From Lachnoclostridium edouardi (GTDB lineage Bacteria; Bacillota; Clostridia; Lachnospirales; Lachnospiraceae): DNA of 64,000 nucleotides. Under the pieces are notes generated by a model. The model made no database searches and was not told the DNA's origin. It saw nothing but the letters and a program-made list of their open reading frames with translations. Within the stretch, counting starts at the first letter, position 1. The number at the start of each line of letters is the position of its first letter. The position numbers and the translations under genes are program-made. Shown piece by piece: positions 8,610-16,864 of the stretch. The stretch covers positions 709,507 through 773,506 of the forward strand of contig NZ_OESQ01000001.1 in assembly GCF_900240245.1 (NCBI RefSeq). The letters run 5' to 3'.

Positions 8610-10721
8610 TCAGACTCCTTTCTTCTCCTTCCTTTTTCTCGCTGCCTTTTTCCTCTGTCCATTCATAATTCCCTTGTCAAATACGCACAGCAGCCAAGGC
8701 AGAAGGGTAAGCACCAGGGTCATTCCAAAAATGCCTCCTCTTCCAATTAACTGTCCCAATGTGGCTATGGCCGCCACTGAGGACAGGTGATAAACTCCAT
8801 ATCCGGCTACAGCCAGCACAGTTCCTGATGTTAAAATAGACATGATACACTGTGACATAGCCTTTAAAGCCGCTTTCTTCTTGTCCGGCTCCTCAGCCCT
8901 CACTGATACATAAGTATTTGTCATTAAAATAGAGTAATCCACCGTAGCGCCCAGCTGCATACTGCTGACCATTAAATATCCTAAAAATACCATCTGCTGA
9001 CCATATAAATATGGAAGGGCCATATTAATAAAAATCGCCAGTTCAATAGGAATCATCACAGCAATCACAGCTGAAACTGAGGAAAAGCTCACAAGAATTA
9101 CAAGGGCTACTCCCAATATAGAAATCCCATTTACAATTCCATAATCCTCAGTAATAATCTGTTCCATATCCTGAGTTGCAGGAGTAGTACCTACATAATA
9201 GCTTTCATCTGGATAATATTCCCTGGTAATTGCCTTAATCTGCTCCATACAGCTATATGCATAATCGCTTTCTGAGTCGCTTTTTACAATCACCACCAGT
9301 CTGGCATAGCCCCCCTCATGAAGCTGAGAGGTAAGATTTTCAGGCAAAAAATCTTCTGGTATTCCAGGAGGCAATGTGCCGGCTAATGAGGTTACGCTTT
9401 TCACAAAGGGAAGCTCTTCTAACTTATCAGCCAATTTTCCCTCTGTAACAATACTTTTATTTGGAACAATGACTACCGCCATATTGCTTTCTCCAAATAT
9501 TTCATTTGTCAGCAGATTATCCTCGTAGCTTTTCGTCCCCTCCCCTGAACCCATAGAAGCTGTTCCATACAGAAAGTCATTCATATTCTGGGCTGTATAG
9601 CAGGGAATTAAAATAATTAAAGCAATCACTGCCACTACGTGACGAATTTTAAACAGCAGCTGAGAAAATTTCCCTGTGGACGGAAAAAATGGTTTATGCT
9701 GCGTTTTTTCTATCAGCTTATGAAAGCGAAGAATTAAGGCTGGCATTAAAAGCAAAACCGTAAGTATGCTCCATATAATTCCCTTTGCCAGCACAAATCC
9801 CATATCTTTACCAATAGTAAATTTCATCAGCGCCAAAGCTACAAATCCAATAATTGTAGTTACTCCGCTGGCCAAAATAGAGGGCACGGCAATGTGGAGG
9901 GCTTCCTTCATAGCTTCTTCTACCCCCAGCCCCTCCTCCTTTTTCTTAATAAACGTATGTAACAAAAAAATTGAGTAATCCATTGCCACAGCCAGCTGAA
10001 GCACAGCTGACACGCTGGCTGACAAAAATGATATACTGCCAAAAATCAGATTGCTGCCCATATTCAGCACAATCGCAATCCCCATGGTTGTTAAAAATAA
10101 AAAGGGCTCAAACCAGGAAGTAGTAGTAAGGGTAAGAATCAGCAAAATTGCCACCACAGCAAAGGCCATAATTTTAGGCATTTCTCCTGAAAGACTGTCT
10201 TCCAGCGTTTTATTATCTAAAGCAGGGCCTGACAAGTGCCCCTTCTCCCCTAAAAGCTGTCTGATACTGTCAATGGCGTCATATGTTCTTAAACTGGAAT
10301 CTCCCTCGTCAAACAAAATGTCCATAACTGCATGGCCGTCTTTATAATAATCTTCTATGTCCTGTTCTGCCAGAAAAGCCTCTGATTCATAAATAGAAAC
10401 AGTGCTGTCCATCCAGCTGACTGTATCTACTCCGTCAATTTTCTCTATCTGTTTTTTATAATCCTTCGCCTGATATACTGTAACGTCGTCAATCATCAGT
10501 CTGGCGCTTCCAGGGTATCCAAAATGTTCTTCCATTACCTGAATTCCCTGCTCTACTGGCGCCCAGTCTGGAAGATACTCTGTCAAATCATAATTTGTTT
10601 CTACCAAAAGACTGAGCACGGCTGAAAAAATAACGCCCACAAGAAAGAATTTCTCAATCCTCTTTCTCTGGTTGACAACAATATCTATTAATCTGTCAAC
10701 TGCATTTTTTTTGTTTCCCAT
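8610..10721 (-). CDS. MMPL/RND-family transporter
   Basis: About 703 residues with two repeats of the MMPL architecture: one membrane helix, a large extracellular loop, then a block of about five helices (about 170-340 and 520-690). The inner blocks carry the paired signatures SVSAVLQLAVAMDYSIFLLH and SSMQLGATVDYSILMTNTY, whose Asp-Tyr/Ser residues lie in the proton path of RND pumps. The frame opens upstream at 10826, but that would overlap the promoter region; the ATG at 10721 follows GGGAGGG at good spacing and starts MGNKKNAVDRLID. The protein probably exports lipids, peptides or drugs. The TetR gene divergent from it is the likely regulator. Confidence 0.85.
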   Translation of the reverse strand: MGNKKNAVDRLIDIVVNQRKRIEKFFLVGVIFSAVLSLLVETNYDLTEYLPDWAPVEQGIQVMEEHFGYPGSARLMIDDVTVYQAKDYKKQIEKIDGVDTVSWMDSTVSIYESEAFLAEQDIEDYYKDGHAVMDILFDEGDSSLRTYDAIDSIRQLLGEKGHLSGPALDNKTLEDSLSGEMPKIMAFAVVAILLILTLTTTSWFEPFLFLTTMGIAIVLNMGSNLIFGSISFLSASVSAVLQLAVAMDYSIFLLHTFIKKKEEGLGVEEAMKEALHIAVPSILASGVTTIIGFVALALMKFTIGKDMGFVLAKGIIWSILTVLLLMPALILRFHKLIEKTQHKPFFPSTGKFSQLLFKIRHVVAVIALIILIPCYTAQNMNDFLYGTASMGSGEGTKSYEDNLLTNEIFGESNMAVVIVPNKSIVTEGKLADKLEELPFVKSVTSLAGTLPPGIPEDFLPENLTSQLHEGGYARLVVIVKSDSESDYAYSCMEQIKAITREYYPDESYYVGTTPATQDMEQIITEDYGIVNGISILGVALVILVSFSSVSAVIAVMIPIELAIFINMALPYLYGQQMVFLGYLMVSSMQLGATVDYSILMTNTYVSVRAEEPDKKKAALKAMSQCIMSILTSGTVLAVAGYGVYHLSSVAAIATLGQLIGRGGIFGMTLVLTLLPWLLCVFDKGIMNGQRKKAARKRKEKKGV

Positions 10722-10754
10722 GATGCCCTCCCAAGGTATTTTATTACTCACTTG

Positions 10755-10811
10755 TTGATTTTTATACTTTTGTATATTATAATATAAAAAGCAGCAGAGA
10801 AATACAATGGG
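10755..10811. promoter_or_regulatory. Divergent promoters with a 14-bp palindromic operator (TetR / MMPL operon)
   Basis: On the plus strand TTGATT (10755-10760) and TATAAT (10778-10783) are 17 bases apart and would drive the TetR gene. On the minus strand TTGTAT and TATTAT, also 17 apart, face the MMPL gene. Both -10 boxes fall in the perfect palindrome TATATTATAATATA at 10773-10786. A repressor bound there would shut both promoters. That the TetR protein binds it is inferred from position. Confidence 0.55.
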
Positions 10812-10862
10812 CAAATTTTTCAACAAATGTTACTTATTGCACAAAAAAGGAGAATATGTTAC

Positions 10863-11474
10863 ATGAACCAGACTATTGAGAAAAAAAAGCAGGACCGGCG
10901 CTGCCGGAAAACAATGGATTCCATAAAAAATGCCCTTCTGTTGATGCTGGCAGAACAGCCGCTTTCCAACATCTCCATCAGCCAGTTAGCTGAAAATGCT
11001 GACATTAACAGAAAAACCTTTTATAATCACTACTCCAGTCTTCAGGAAGTATTGGCGGATATTGAAGACGAGTTATCTGAATCAGTTTTTGACATGTTAA
11101 AAGAAGAAGATTTTTTGGAAGAAATGACAACTCCCAGACACTTTTTCACCAGCATTTCCAAACGGCTGAAGGACCAGGAACATATATACAGAATCCTGAT
11201 CCGCTCCGGGATTGACGCGGAAATTTTTACTAAAATAAATGAAAGAACAAAAGAATATTTTTATGAAATGTTTTCTAAACGTTTGCCACTTGACTATAAT
11301 ACCTTCCAGTTTTATCTAAATGTAATTATGGCTCAGATTGCCTCCTCCTATAAAGAATGGTTCTGCTCTGATTCGCCGTCTATTACCTTAGATCAGCTTT
11401 CAGATTTTATATGCAATCAGGTATTTACCGCCTGTCAGTACATAACCTCCCTGGATATTGGAAAAACTCAGTGA
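10863..11474 (+). CDS. TetR/AcrR-family transcriptional regulator
   Basis: About 203 residues. The N-terminal helix-turn-helix is clear (ISISQLAENADINRKTFYNH, about 30-55), and the C-terminal part is a helical ligand/dimer domain without a recognisable specificity. The frame opens at 10827, but the ATG at 10863, after AAAGGAG, is the first start with a ribosome site and gives the basic MNQTIEKKKQDRRCRKT start. It is divergent from the MMPL operon with shared promoter DNA, so it probably represses that operon and itself. The ligand is unknown. Confidence 0.85.
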   Translation: MNQTIEKKKQDRRCRKTMDSIKNALLLMLAEQPLSNISISQLAENADINRKTFYNHYSSLQEVLADIEDELSESVFDMLKEEDFLEEMTTPRHFFTSISKRLKDQEHIYRILIRSGIDAEIFTKINERTKEYFYEMFSKRLPLDYNTFQFYLNVIMAQIASSYKEWFCSDSPSITLDQLSDFICNQVFTACQYITSLDIGKTQ

Positions 11475-11490
11475 CAAAAAAATTTTCCTC

Positions 11491-11519
11491 TTGTCATCTA
11501 GTTTTTAATACTATATAAT
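11491..11519 (+). promoter_or_regulatory. Promoter of the DUF1836 gene
   Basis: TTGTCA (11491-11496), 17 bases, TATAAT (11514-11519). The start codon of the next gene is 19 bases further, so the leader is very short, with the ribosome site almost at the transcript start. Confidence 0.6.
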
Positions 11520-11537
11520 AAGGTAAGAGGTGAAAAA

Positions 11538-12125
11538 ATGAAAACAAATGATGAACGACTGCAGGATATCCTGGACCGGCTGGAGCGGTTAGCTTATGTT
11601 ACGCCGGAAGATATTCCTAATATCCCCTTATATATGGATCAGGTTACGACCTTTATGGACAGCAATCTAGGTCCGTGTAAACGTACGGGAGAAGATAAGA
11701 TTTTAACAAAAACCATGATTAATAATTATGCTAAGAATAATCTGCTTCCCCCTCCCGAAAAGAAAAAGTATACAAGAGAACACATTTTACTTTTAATATT
11801 TATTTACTATTACAAAAATCTGCTTTCTATTACTGATATTGAACAGCTGTTCCGCCCTATTACAGAAAAATATTTCAATAAATCCTCCTCCCCTCAGCTG
11901 GCGGATATTTATAAAGAAGTATTTTCCATGGAGCAGGAACAGAGAGCTTATTTAAAGGAAGATGTTTGTCAAAAATTTGAAAAGGCCATGAATACCTTTC
12001 AGGATGCCGACCAGGAAAACAGAGATTATCTTCAGCTTTTTTCCTTTATCAGCGAGTTGGCGTTCGACGTATATTTAAAGAAACAGATGATAGAAAAAAT
12101 CATTGATGAATTAAAAAAGGAATAG
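11538..12125 (+). CDS. DUF1836 domain protein (putative DNA-binding)
   Basis: 195 residues. The N-terminal half has the DUF1836 pattern: IPNIPLYMDQVTTFMD, then TKTMINNYAKNNLLPPPEKKKYTREH, a MerR-like winged-helix layout. The second half is helical. DUF1836 proteins are common in Clostridia and are thought to be regulators, but no target is known. The ATG follows AAGAGGTG at normal spacing. The gene is monocistronic: its own promoter lies just before it and a hairpin overlaps its stop codon. Confidence 0.75.
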   Translation: MKTNDERLQDILDRLERLAYVTPEDIPNIPLYMDQVTTFMDSNLGPCKRTGEDKILTKTMINNYAKNNLLPPPEKKKYTREHILLLIFIYYYKNLLSITDIEQLFRPITEKYFNKSSSPQLADIYKEVFSMEQEQRAYLKEDVCQKFEKAMNTFQDADQENRDYLQLFSFISELAFDVYLKKQMIEKIIDELKKE

Positions 12126-12142
12126 CGCTCAGCTATTCCTTT
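12116..12142. terminator. Bidirectional terminator between DUF1836 and yerC-like genes
   Basis: AAAGGAATAGC, loop GCTCA, GCTATTCCTTT. The stem contains the DUF1836 stop codon on one side and touches the yerC-like stop on the other, with A- and T-runs on both flanks, so it can end transcription in both directions. Confidence 0.7.
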
Positions 12143-12444
12143 CACTCATCTTCTTCCATTTCTTTTAATCTTTGAAAAATCATGTCATACCCGTCGTTTC
12201 CGTAATTCAGAGAACGATTTACTCTGCTGATAGTTGCTGTGGAAGCCCCTGTTTTAGCCGCTATCTCCAGATATGTTTTCTCTTCCCTAAGCATCTTTGC
12301 CACTTCGTACCTTTGTGAAAGAGACTGTAGCTCATTTACAGTACAAACATCTTCAAAAAATGTATAGCATTCATTTAAATCCTTTAAAGCTAAAATTGCC
12401 TGGAACAAGTGGTCCACAGCTTCTGTCTTAATCTTTTTATTCAT
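12142..12444 (-). CDS. YerC/YecD family TrpR-related regulator
   Basis: 100 residues matching the TrpR-like YerC/YecD family: helical start, then ELQSLSQRYEVAKMLREEKTYLEIAAKTGASTA with the helix-turn-helix YLEIAAKTGASTATISRVNR at about 58-77. The family is TrpR-like in fold but lacks a demonstrated tryptophan link in Firmicutes. The ATG follows AAGGGG at 9 bases. It is a single gene with a shared terminator downstream. Target genes cannot be inferred from the neighbourhood. Confidence 0.85.
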   Translation of the reverse strand: MNKKIKTEAVDHLFQAILALKDLNECYTFFEDVCTVNELQSLSQRYEVAKMLREEKTYLEIAAKTGASTATISRVNRSLNYGNDGYDMIFQRLKEMEEDE

Positions 12445-12529
12445 TGTGAAAATCCCCTTTGTCTGTTGCTTTTTGTCCCTATCTTGAATTTTAACATACT
12501 AAAGTTATGAAGTCCATCATTTTTTATTG

Positions 12530-12580
12530 TTATGAGCACTTAGTGCCTGTCTGCCGGCACTTATGTGCAGCACATAAACT
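12530..12580. repeat. Dispersed palindromic repeat, copy 1
   Basis: GAGCACTTAGTGCCTGT followed by CTGCCGGCACTTATGTGC: a palindrome with the core AGTGCC..GGCACT. The left part is shared base for base with the copy at 43858. The last four codons of the neighbouring HAD phosphatase gene (MCCT) and its stop are encoded by this repeat, which suggests the element landed on the gene end. Confidence 0.6.
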
Positions 12581-13373
12581 TTTCTACTACATGGGCAATT
12601 CCATCTTCATTGTTGGATAATGTTATGTAATCAGCTGCATTTCTCACAGGCAGCACCCCATTGGCCATAGCAACGCCTAAACCGGCGTATTGAATCATAG
12701 ATAAATCATTATATCCGTCCCCGCAGGCAATCATCTGCTCCTTTGTAAGCCCGATTATTTCCAAAAGCCGGGCCAGCGACTGAGCCTTGTCAATGCCCTT
12801 TGGCAGCACCTCCAGGAAAAAGGGCTCTGACCGATATACGCTGAAATTTTTTCCAAGGGCAGCCTTAACTCTAGGCTCCACTAAAGCCAGGTAATCTCCA
12901 TCGTCCATCATAATAAATTTAGGTACGGGAAAATCCACATAATTCTCTATAAACGGAACCTCTTTAAGCTCCATTCCATTAATTTTAGATTCTAAAATTG
13001 CATACGGACATTCTTTATTATTCACAATAATCTCTTTCCCCTGATAGGTGAGAATGTCAACCCTGTGCTCTCTGGCCAGTCCAATAATTTTCTTATTGGC
13101 CTCCTCAAGCAGCAGTCTGGAAAACACGCACTCTCCAGTAGAAGAGTTTATAATCATCCCTCCGTTATAGGACAATATATAACCGCCGTATTTACTGAGC
13201 TCCAGCTCTTCCATTAAACCGGAAACTCCCTTGGTAGGACGTCCGGAGGCCAGCACCACCTTTTTCCCCATTTTCTGAGCCTTCATCAAAGCTTCTTTTG
13301 TTTTTGGGGTAATGATTTTATCCTTATTTGTCAGCGTGCCGTCTAAATCCAGTACAATTATCTGATAATCCAT
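12561..13373 (-). CDS. Cof-like HAD-superfamily phosphatase (HAD-IIB)
   Basis: 270 residues, the usual size. HAD motif I DLDGTLTNKD at 9-18 supplies the nucleophilic Asp, motif II is the Ser in VLASGRPT, motif III the Lys in LPKGIDKAQSLA and motif IV GDGYNDLSMI the metal-binding aspartates. The C2B cap lies between motifs II and III. Members dephosphorylate sugar phosphates, pyridoxal phosphate or FMN; the substrate is not predictable. The C-terminus EKFMCCT ends inside a palindromic repeat, so the natural tail may have been replaced. Confidence 0.88.
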   Translation of the reverse strand: MDYQIIVLDLDGTLTNKDKIITPKTKEALMKAQKMGKKVVLASGRPTKGVSGLMEELELSKYGGYILSYNGGMIINSSTGECVFSRLLLEEANKKIIGLAREHRVDILTYQGKEIIVNNKECPYAILESKINGMELKEVPFIENYVDFPVPKFIMMDDGDYLALVEPRVKAALGKNFSVYRSEPFFLEVLPKGIDKAQSLARLLEIIGLTKEQMIACGDGYNDLSMIQYAGLGVAMANGVLPVRNAADYITLSNNEDGIAHVVEKFMCCT

Positions 13374-13435
13374 TGCATCTATCCTCCATAGCCCAATCAG
13401 GTTTTTCTACAGAAATATTTTCCTATAGTTTACAA

Positions 13436-14035
13436 TTAATCAGATGAAAATGCAATCTCCTCTTCTATTTGATTCAGCATTTTAGCATATTTCAGAAACT
13501 TTTTCTCCCAGGCCTTTTTTTCCTCGTCTTTTTTCTTATAACAATTCCTGTGCTCCAGGCTGGCCCACATATCCATAGCCATAGTTCTCATCTGAATCTC
13601 CACCGGAAAATACTCCATTTCCTCCACCCGGTAAAAGGGCACTCCTACCACCAAATGATAGCTTCTGTAGCCATTAGACTTAGGTTCGCTGATATAATCT
13701 CTTTCCTTAATAATCACTAAATCCTTCTGTTTTTTCAGCTGATTTGCCAAATTTCCTATTTCATCCTTGTCATAACAGATTACTCTGATTCCTGCAATAT
13801 CCCTTAATAAATTCTGGATATCCTCTATAGTCGCCTCTCCCCCCTTTTTTACTATCTTTTCCTCTATACTTTGTCTGGACTTAATCCTTTTCTGAATATG
13901 GTGTACTGGCTCCCTGTTCCACGTCAGCTTATAATCATTGTTAAGAATCTCTATTCTTCTTTCCACATTGTCCAAACATTCCTCATAAGGGAGAATCAGC
14001 TTTCTGTATTCCTCTTCTGTTAGATTCTGTTTCAC
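13436..14035 (-). CDS. Small alarmone synthetase (RelA/SpoT-type GTP pyrophosphokinase)
   Basis: 199 residues: a stand-alone (p)ppGpp synthetase domain without hydrolase or regulatory domains, as in RelQ/RelP. Visible signatures are RIKSRQSIEEK (ATP/pyrophosphoryl donor site), DIAGIRVIC (catalytic Asp), SNGYRSYHLVV (guanosine-nucleotide stacking Tyr) and PVEIQMRTMAMDMWASLEH (G-loop/Glu). The start follows AAGGAGAAGGCC, with ATG as the first codon. It lies alone between a HAD phosphatase and the NMT1 lipoprotein. RelQ-type enzymes raise alarmone levels during envelope stress; regulation here is not visible. Confidence 0.88.
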   Translation of the reverse strand: MKQNLTEEEYRKLILPYEECLDNVERRIEILNNDYKLTWNREPVHHIQKRIKSRQSIEEKIVKKGGEATIEDIQNLLRDIAGIRVICYDKDEIGNLANQLKKQKDLVIIKERDYISEPKSNGYRSYHLVVGVPFYRVEEMEYFPVEIQMRTMAMDMWASLEHRNCYKKKDEEKKAWEKKFLKYAKMLNQIEEEIAFSSD

Positions 14036-14184
14036 GGCCTTCTCCTTTTTTCCGTTCTTTTTCTATTCTACCTTTTGATTGTGTCCGAACTGTGACCAAA
14101 ATCTATAGTTTTCTTAAAGTTCTATCTCACCATTTTCTATACTTTTAATACAATATAATATGCAGAAAATAAAAGGAGAAATTT

Positions 14185-15216
14185 ATGAAAAAAAATAATT
14201 GTACATGGTCCCGTATTGCTTCAGGACTCCTTACTCTCTCCCTTCTTCTGGTGCCTGCCGGATTGGCAGGCTGCCAAAAGAATAACGCCTCTGACAAAAA
14301 CGGTCTGACCTCTGTCACCCTCAGCGAAGTGGCTCATTCCATTTTCTATGCCCCTCAGTACGCTGCGATTGAGCTGGGATATTTTGAAGAAGAGGGTATT
14401 AATCTGAATTTAGTAAACGGGGCGGGAGCGGATAAAGTAATGACTGCTCTGATTTCCGGGGACGCTGATATTGGCTTTATGGGATCTGAAGCCAGCATCT
14501 ATGTATATCAGGAGGGCTCCTCAGATTTTGCAGTAAACTTTGCCCAGCTGACCCAAAGAGCCGGCAATTTTCTTGTCAGCCGCAGTAAACAGCCGGATTT
14601 TTCCTGGCAGGATTTAAAAGGAACTAAGGTTTTAGGCGGAAGAGCCGGCGGGATGCCTCAGATGATTTTTGAGTATATTTTAAAGAAAAACAACATTGAT
14701 CCTAAATCAGATCTTACTATTGACCAGAACATTGATTTCGGTCTGACAGCGGCAGCCTTTACCAGCAGCGATGCTGATTATACTATTGAATTTGAGCCAT
14801 TTGCAACAGGTCTGGAGCTGGAGGGCAATGGATTTGTAGTGGCTTCCCTGGGAGTAGACTCCGGTTATGTTCCCTACACTGCCTACTCTGCTCAGAAAAG
14901 CTTTATAGAGAATAACCCGCAGGTAATTCAGGGCTTTACAAATGCTATTCAAAAAGGCCTGGAATATGTAAATTCCCATTCCGCCAAGGAAATCGCCAAG
15001 GTTATAAAACCTCAGTTTCCGGAAACAGATGAAGAGACCATTGCCGCCATTGTAGAAAGATATAAGTCCCAGGATACGTGGAAAAACGACACTATTTTCC
15101 AGGAAGAAAGCTTTGATCTCCTTCAAAATATTCTGGAGGAAGCAGGAGAATTAAATGACCGGGTTCCCTACGATCAGCTGGTTACTACAGAATTTTCCGA
15201 GAAGGCTGTGAAATAA
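14185..15216 (+). CDS. NMT1/THI5-like ABC substrate-binding lipoprotein (orphan)
   Basis: 343 residues with a lipoprotein signal (lipobox LAGC, Cys30) and an NMT1/NitT-TauT-type periplasmic-binding fold: VTLSEVAHSIFYAPQYAAIELGYFEE at the start, GAGADKVMTALISGDADIGFMG in the first lobe. Relatives bind thiamine precursors, riboflavin, nitrate or sulfonates. The ATG follows AAAAGGAG. No permease or ATPase gene lies beside it; both neighbours are unrelated and on the other strand, so it must work with a transporter elsewhere, or is a left-over. No riboswitch-like leader was recognised upstream. Confidence 0.85.
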   Translation: MKKNNCTWSRIASGLLTLSLLLVPAGLAGCQKNNASDKNGLTSVTLSEVAHSIFYAPQYAAIELGYFEEEGINLNLVNGAGADKVMTALISGDADIGFMGSEASIYVYQEGSSDFAVNFAQLTQRAGNFLVSRSKQPDFSWQDLKGTKVLGGRAGGMPQMIFEYILKKNNIDPKSDLTIDQNIDFGLTAAAFTSSDADYTIEFEPFATGLELEGNGFVVASLGVDSGYVPYTAYSAQKSFIENNPQVIQGFTNAIQKGLEYVNSHSAKEIAKVIKPQFPETDEETIAAIVERYKSQDTWKNDTIFQEESFDLLQNILEEAGELNDRVPYDQLVTTEFSEKAVK

Positions 15217-15246
15217 AAAATAGTAATGCTCATGAAAATAAATAAA

Positions 15247-15313
15247 CCTGCTGCAAAGGCCCAGAAAACAGTTATTTTGTTTCTGTCAGCTTCTGCAGCA
15301 GGCTGCAGTTTTT
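15247..15313 (+). terminator. Terminator of the NMT1-like gene
   Basis: CCTGCTGCA (15247-15255) pairs with TGCAGCAGG (15294-15302); an inner AGAAAACA/TGTTTCT-like pairing strengthens it. The right arm is followed by CTGCAG and a T5 run. On the other strand it could also end readthrough. Confidence 0.55.
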
Positions 15314-15326
15314 AACGCCTGCTAAT

Positions 15327-16217
15327 TTACTTAGCCAAAATATTTTCAATGGCTGCGGAATCTATTACAAATTCTACAGCTCCCATATATCCTGGGGCTA
15401 CTTCATACTCATCAAAGGAAATCACTAGATTGCCATTTTCATTTATATAGAATTCCTGATCGCCGGCTATGCTGGTAAAGTTTCCGTCGTTCATATCCGG
15501 ATCATTCAGCCAGTAAACTACGTTTTCATCCTGATCCATCTGCTGCTGCATCTGGCGTTTAATATCATTGCTGATCGCCGTCTTATAATCTGCATCTCCT
15601 TTAAACAAATCCTTCAGCTGCACTCTTTTCCCTGTAGTTTTATCTACAGTATAGTATTTCTGCCTCTGGTATCCGCTTCCGGCTCCCTGGTATAATGACA
15701 GCTTTAATGAAAACCATTTGTCGGTATCGCAGATTACCTGGCTGGAAATGTTCAGGTCCTGATATCCCTGTTCATACTGATTCATTTCTTTTTCAAACTC
15801 CTGAATTAATTCATCTGTAGTCTTCTGAATATCAAAATTAATTTCCTTTACACTTTTATCCAGCTGCTCGTTGTTCCCGTCTGTCTGGTTCTCCACTACT
15901 ACCTCCGGTACTTTTACATCAGCCTGAAATCTTTCTTCATTTACCTGATAGTCACGGAATGTTACTATTTTTATAATATTTCCAATAACCGGAATATCTC
16001 CCATTGCATATGCAATAGATGCATTTGTATTAGGTAAAATCACGCATACTGCTGCCGCAGCCGCTGCGCCGATTGCAAATTTCTGAAATGTCTTTTTCAT
16101 CTTCATACTTTTTTTCTCCTTTTCCGCTCTCTTTGTTCCCTCTTCTATTACTGCCAGCAAATTATCTGGAATTTTAATATTATCATATTCTTTTTTCATG
16201 TCCTCCAAAGACTTCAT
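15327..16217 (-). CDS. rsiV: RsiV-like anti-sigma factor (DUF3298)
   Basis: 296 residues: a short cytoplasmic part (about 1-45) that should hold the sigma factor, one membrane helix (about 48-66) and an extracellular DUF4163/DUF3298 domain (about 110-296, with LVISFDEYEVAPGYMGAVEF). An AYA at 69-71 just after the helix looks like a signal-peptidase site, as used for site-1 cleavage of RsiV in Bacillus and Enterococcus when lysozyme binds. The start ATG at 16217 follows AGGAGGAG and lies 35 bases inside the sigma gene, so the two are translationally coupled. The RsiV identity comes from domain layout and partner; lysozyme binding is inferred. Confidence 0.8.
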   Translation of the reverse strand: MKSLEDMKKEYDNIKIPDNLLAVIEEGTKRAEKEKKSMKMKKTFQKFAIGAAAAAAVCVILPNTNASIAYAMGDIPVIGNIIKIVTFRDYQVNEERFQADVKVPEVVVENQTDGNNEQLDKSVKEINFDIQKTTDELIQEFEKEMNQYEQGYQDLNISSQVICDTDKWFSLKLSLYQGAGSGYQRQKYYTVDKTTGKRVQLKDLFKGDADYKTAISNDIKRQMQQQMDQDENVVYWLNDPDMNDGNFTSIAGDQEFYINENGNLVISFDEYEVAPGYMGAVEFVIDSAAIENILAK

Positions 16218-16704
16218 ACTGTTCTCCTCCTATCATTAAATGTTTTTTCAGCTTTTCCAGGGCCCTGTATAGCTTTGTTTTTACAGTAGACGGCTTCATC
16301 TCCATAACCTGAGCAATATCAGATATTCTCTGTTCCTCAAAATACTTCATAATCACAATGTTTTTTTCTTCCTCTGACAAAAGCCCCAGAGCCCTCTGTA
16401 AGTCTATATCATTTTCTTCCTGCCACACAGCCTCCTGCTCCGTCTGGTCCAGGCCTACATATTCTTTTTTCTTTTTCCTCAAAAACTGTAACGCCTCGTT
16501 CATAACAATTTTGCATATCCATGTATCCGCATATTCCAAACTTTTCAAAAGCTCACTTTTCAGCATTGCTTTATAAGCGCTTTCCTGTATTATATCTAGT
16601 GCGTCCGCCTCCTGATAAACATAACTATAGGCAATTTTGTAATACTTTTGGTAATTCTTTACCAGCATTTCTTTAATCGCTGTCTCATTATCTGTCTGAA
16701 CCAT
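16183..16704 (-). CDS. sigV: ECF RNA polymerase sigma factor, SigV-like
   Basis: 173 residues with only regions 2 and 4 of sigma-70. Region 2: AYSYVYQEADALDIIQESAY and TWICKIVMNEALQFLRKKKK. Region 4: LSEEEKNIVIMKYFEEQRIS, DIAQVMEMKPSTVKTKLYRA (HTH). It is followed by an overlapping RsiV-like anti-sigma gene, the arrangement of SigV operons, where the regulon gives lysozyme resistance through peptidoglycan O-acetylation. The ATG follows AAAGGAGG. A candidate ECF promoter (TGAAAC and CATCTA, 17 bases apart) lies right upstream, which fits autoregulation. No oatA-like target gene is in the window. Confidence 0.85.
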   Translation of the reverse strand: MVQTDNETAIKEMLVKNYQKYYKIAYSYVYQEADALDIIQESAYKAMLKSELLKSLEYADTWICKIVMNEALQFLRKKKKEYVGLDQTEQEAVWQEENDIDLQRALGLLSEEEKNIVIMKYFEEQRISDIAQVMEMKPSTVKTKLYRALEKLKKHLMIGGEQYEVFGGHEKRI

Positions 16705-16728
16705 ATCTATTGCCTCCTTTCATAGTGT

Positions 16729-16757
16729 TAGATGTTTACAGAACAAAAAAAGTTTCA
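16729..16757 (-). promoter_or_regulatory. Candidate ECF-sigma autoregulated promoter of sigV-rsiV
   Basis: On the minus strand TGAAAC (16752-16757) and CATCTA (16729-16734) are 17 bases apart. ECF promoters of the SigV/SigW type use a GAAAC -35 and a CGTC-like -10, so this is one base off. The ribosome site follows about 15 bases downstream. Confidence 0.5.
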
Positions 16758-16765
16758 CTGAATAT

Positions 16766-16815
16766 AAAAAGTCTGATTAAAGGCTCTGCGAAAATAACCG
16801 GCCTCAAATCAGACT
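16766..16815 (-). terminator. Terminator of the PrpR-type regulator gene
   Basis: On the minus strand AGTCTGATTTGAGGC pairs with GCCTTTAATCAGACT around a loop, followed by TTTTTATATT. It lies 50 bases after the regulator stop. Confidence 0.75.
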
Positions 16816-16864
16816 CTTCCATTATAAGCATTATGCCCTTTTTTATTGTACTCATTCTAAAACG

